64,000 nucleotides of DNA from Pelagibius sp050043265 (GTDB lineage: Bacteria > Pseudomonadota > Alphaproteobacteria > Kiloniellales > Kiloniellaceae). Below, piece after piece: positions 63,999-64,000 of this stretch. Where the stretch lies: contig JBHJIR010000004.1 in assembly GCA_050043265.1 (NCBI GenBank), forward strand, positions 62,001 to 126,000, in the 5' to 3' direction. Below the pieces are notes generated by a model. It was not told the DNA's origin. It searched no databases and worked only from the letters and a program-made list of their open reading frames with translations. The position numbers and the translations under genes are program-made. Every line of letters starts with the position of its first letter. Position 1 is the stretch's first letter.

Positions 63999-64000
63999 CG

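Overview
The window is 64 kb of GC-rich, densely packed bacterial DNA. Codon use, protein families and operon style (frequent ATGA/TGATG overlaps, many LysR-type regulators, TRAP, TTT and ABC importers, a phasin, PhnWAY) fit an environmental, probably marine or soil, alphaproteobacterium of the Rhodospirillales type. That assignment is an inference from gene content. No rRNA, tRNA, CRISPR array, phage or intact insertion sequence was seen. The one gene-free stretch over 300 bases (about 20605-20915) holds a cobalamin riboswitch.

Layout. (1) 61-15911: a phosphonate island. A HisE-like protein and a DeoR regulator stand beside a PhnC-PhnD-PhnE-PhnE importer. A LysR regulator diverges from phnW-phnA-phnY, which together turn 2-aminoethylphosphonate (2-AEP) into phosphonoacetaldehyde, phosphonoacetate, then acetate and phosphate. 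An EamA-type permease and a second, Fe3+/2-AEP-type ABC importer with a very large fused permease follow. (2) 15924-20825: an orphan hybrid-free histidine kinase, a family-3 binding protein, a YeeE/YedE sulfur-permease pair behind a SqrR/BigR-like operator, and a lone CbiM behind the riboswitch. (3) 20916-24854: a class II aldolase and a gamma-butyrobetaine-hydroxylase-like dioxygenase diverging from a LysR gene with a perfect 27-bp dyad, then an HPF-cold-shock fusion protein and SlyX. (4) 25054-34039: a chemoreceptor, a D-aminoacylase-like amidohydrolase with a TRAP transporter and LysR regulator, a zinc alcohol dehydrogenase and a phasin-like protein. (5) 34172-44506: an iron/metallophore-type locus (TonB receptor, FptX-like MFS, FAD monooxygenase, AraC regulator, Fur-box-like site) continuing into a Dpp/Nik-type importer without ATPases and two tandem amidotransferase-fold proteins. 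(6) 44529-53734: a LysR gene and a Pot-type importer operon carrying an aminotransferase, a beta-keto acid cleavage enzyme (BKACE), a GNAT and an acetylpolyamine-amidohydrolase-like deacetylase. (7) 53814-63998: an IclR regulator, an SDR gene broken by one amber codon, a TPP enzyme, a PhyH dioxygenase, a TTT importer, an NAD-dependent epimerase and a GMC oxidoreductase, with two IclR-like palindromes in the divergent promoter.

The common plan is modular: each uptake system sits beside one dedicated regulator and the enzymes for its substrate. Region 1 is a well understood pathway. Regions 5, 6 and 7 are coherent catabolic or uptake modules whose substrates cannot be named from sequence; region 6 is the best candidate for an undescribed pathway.
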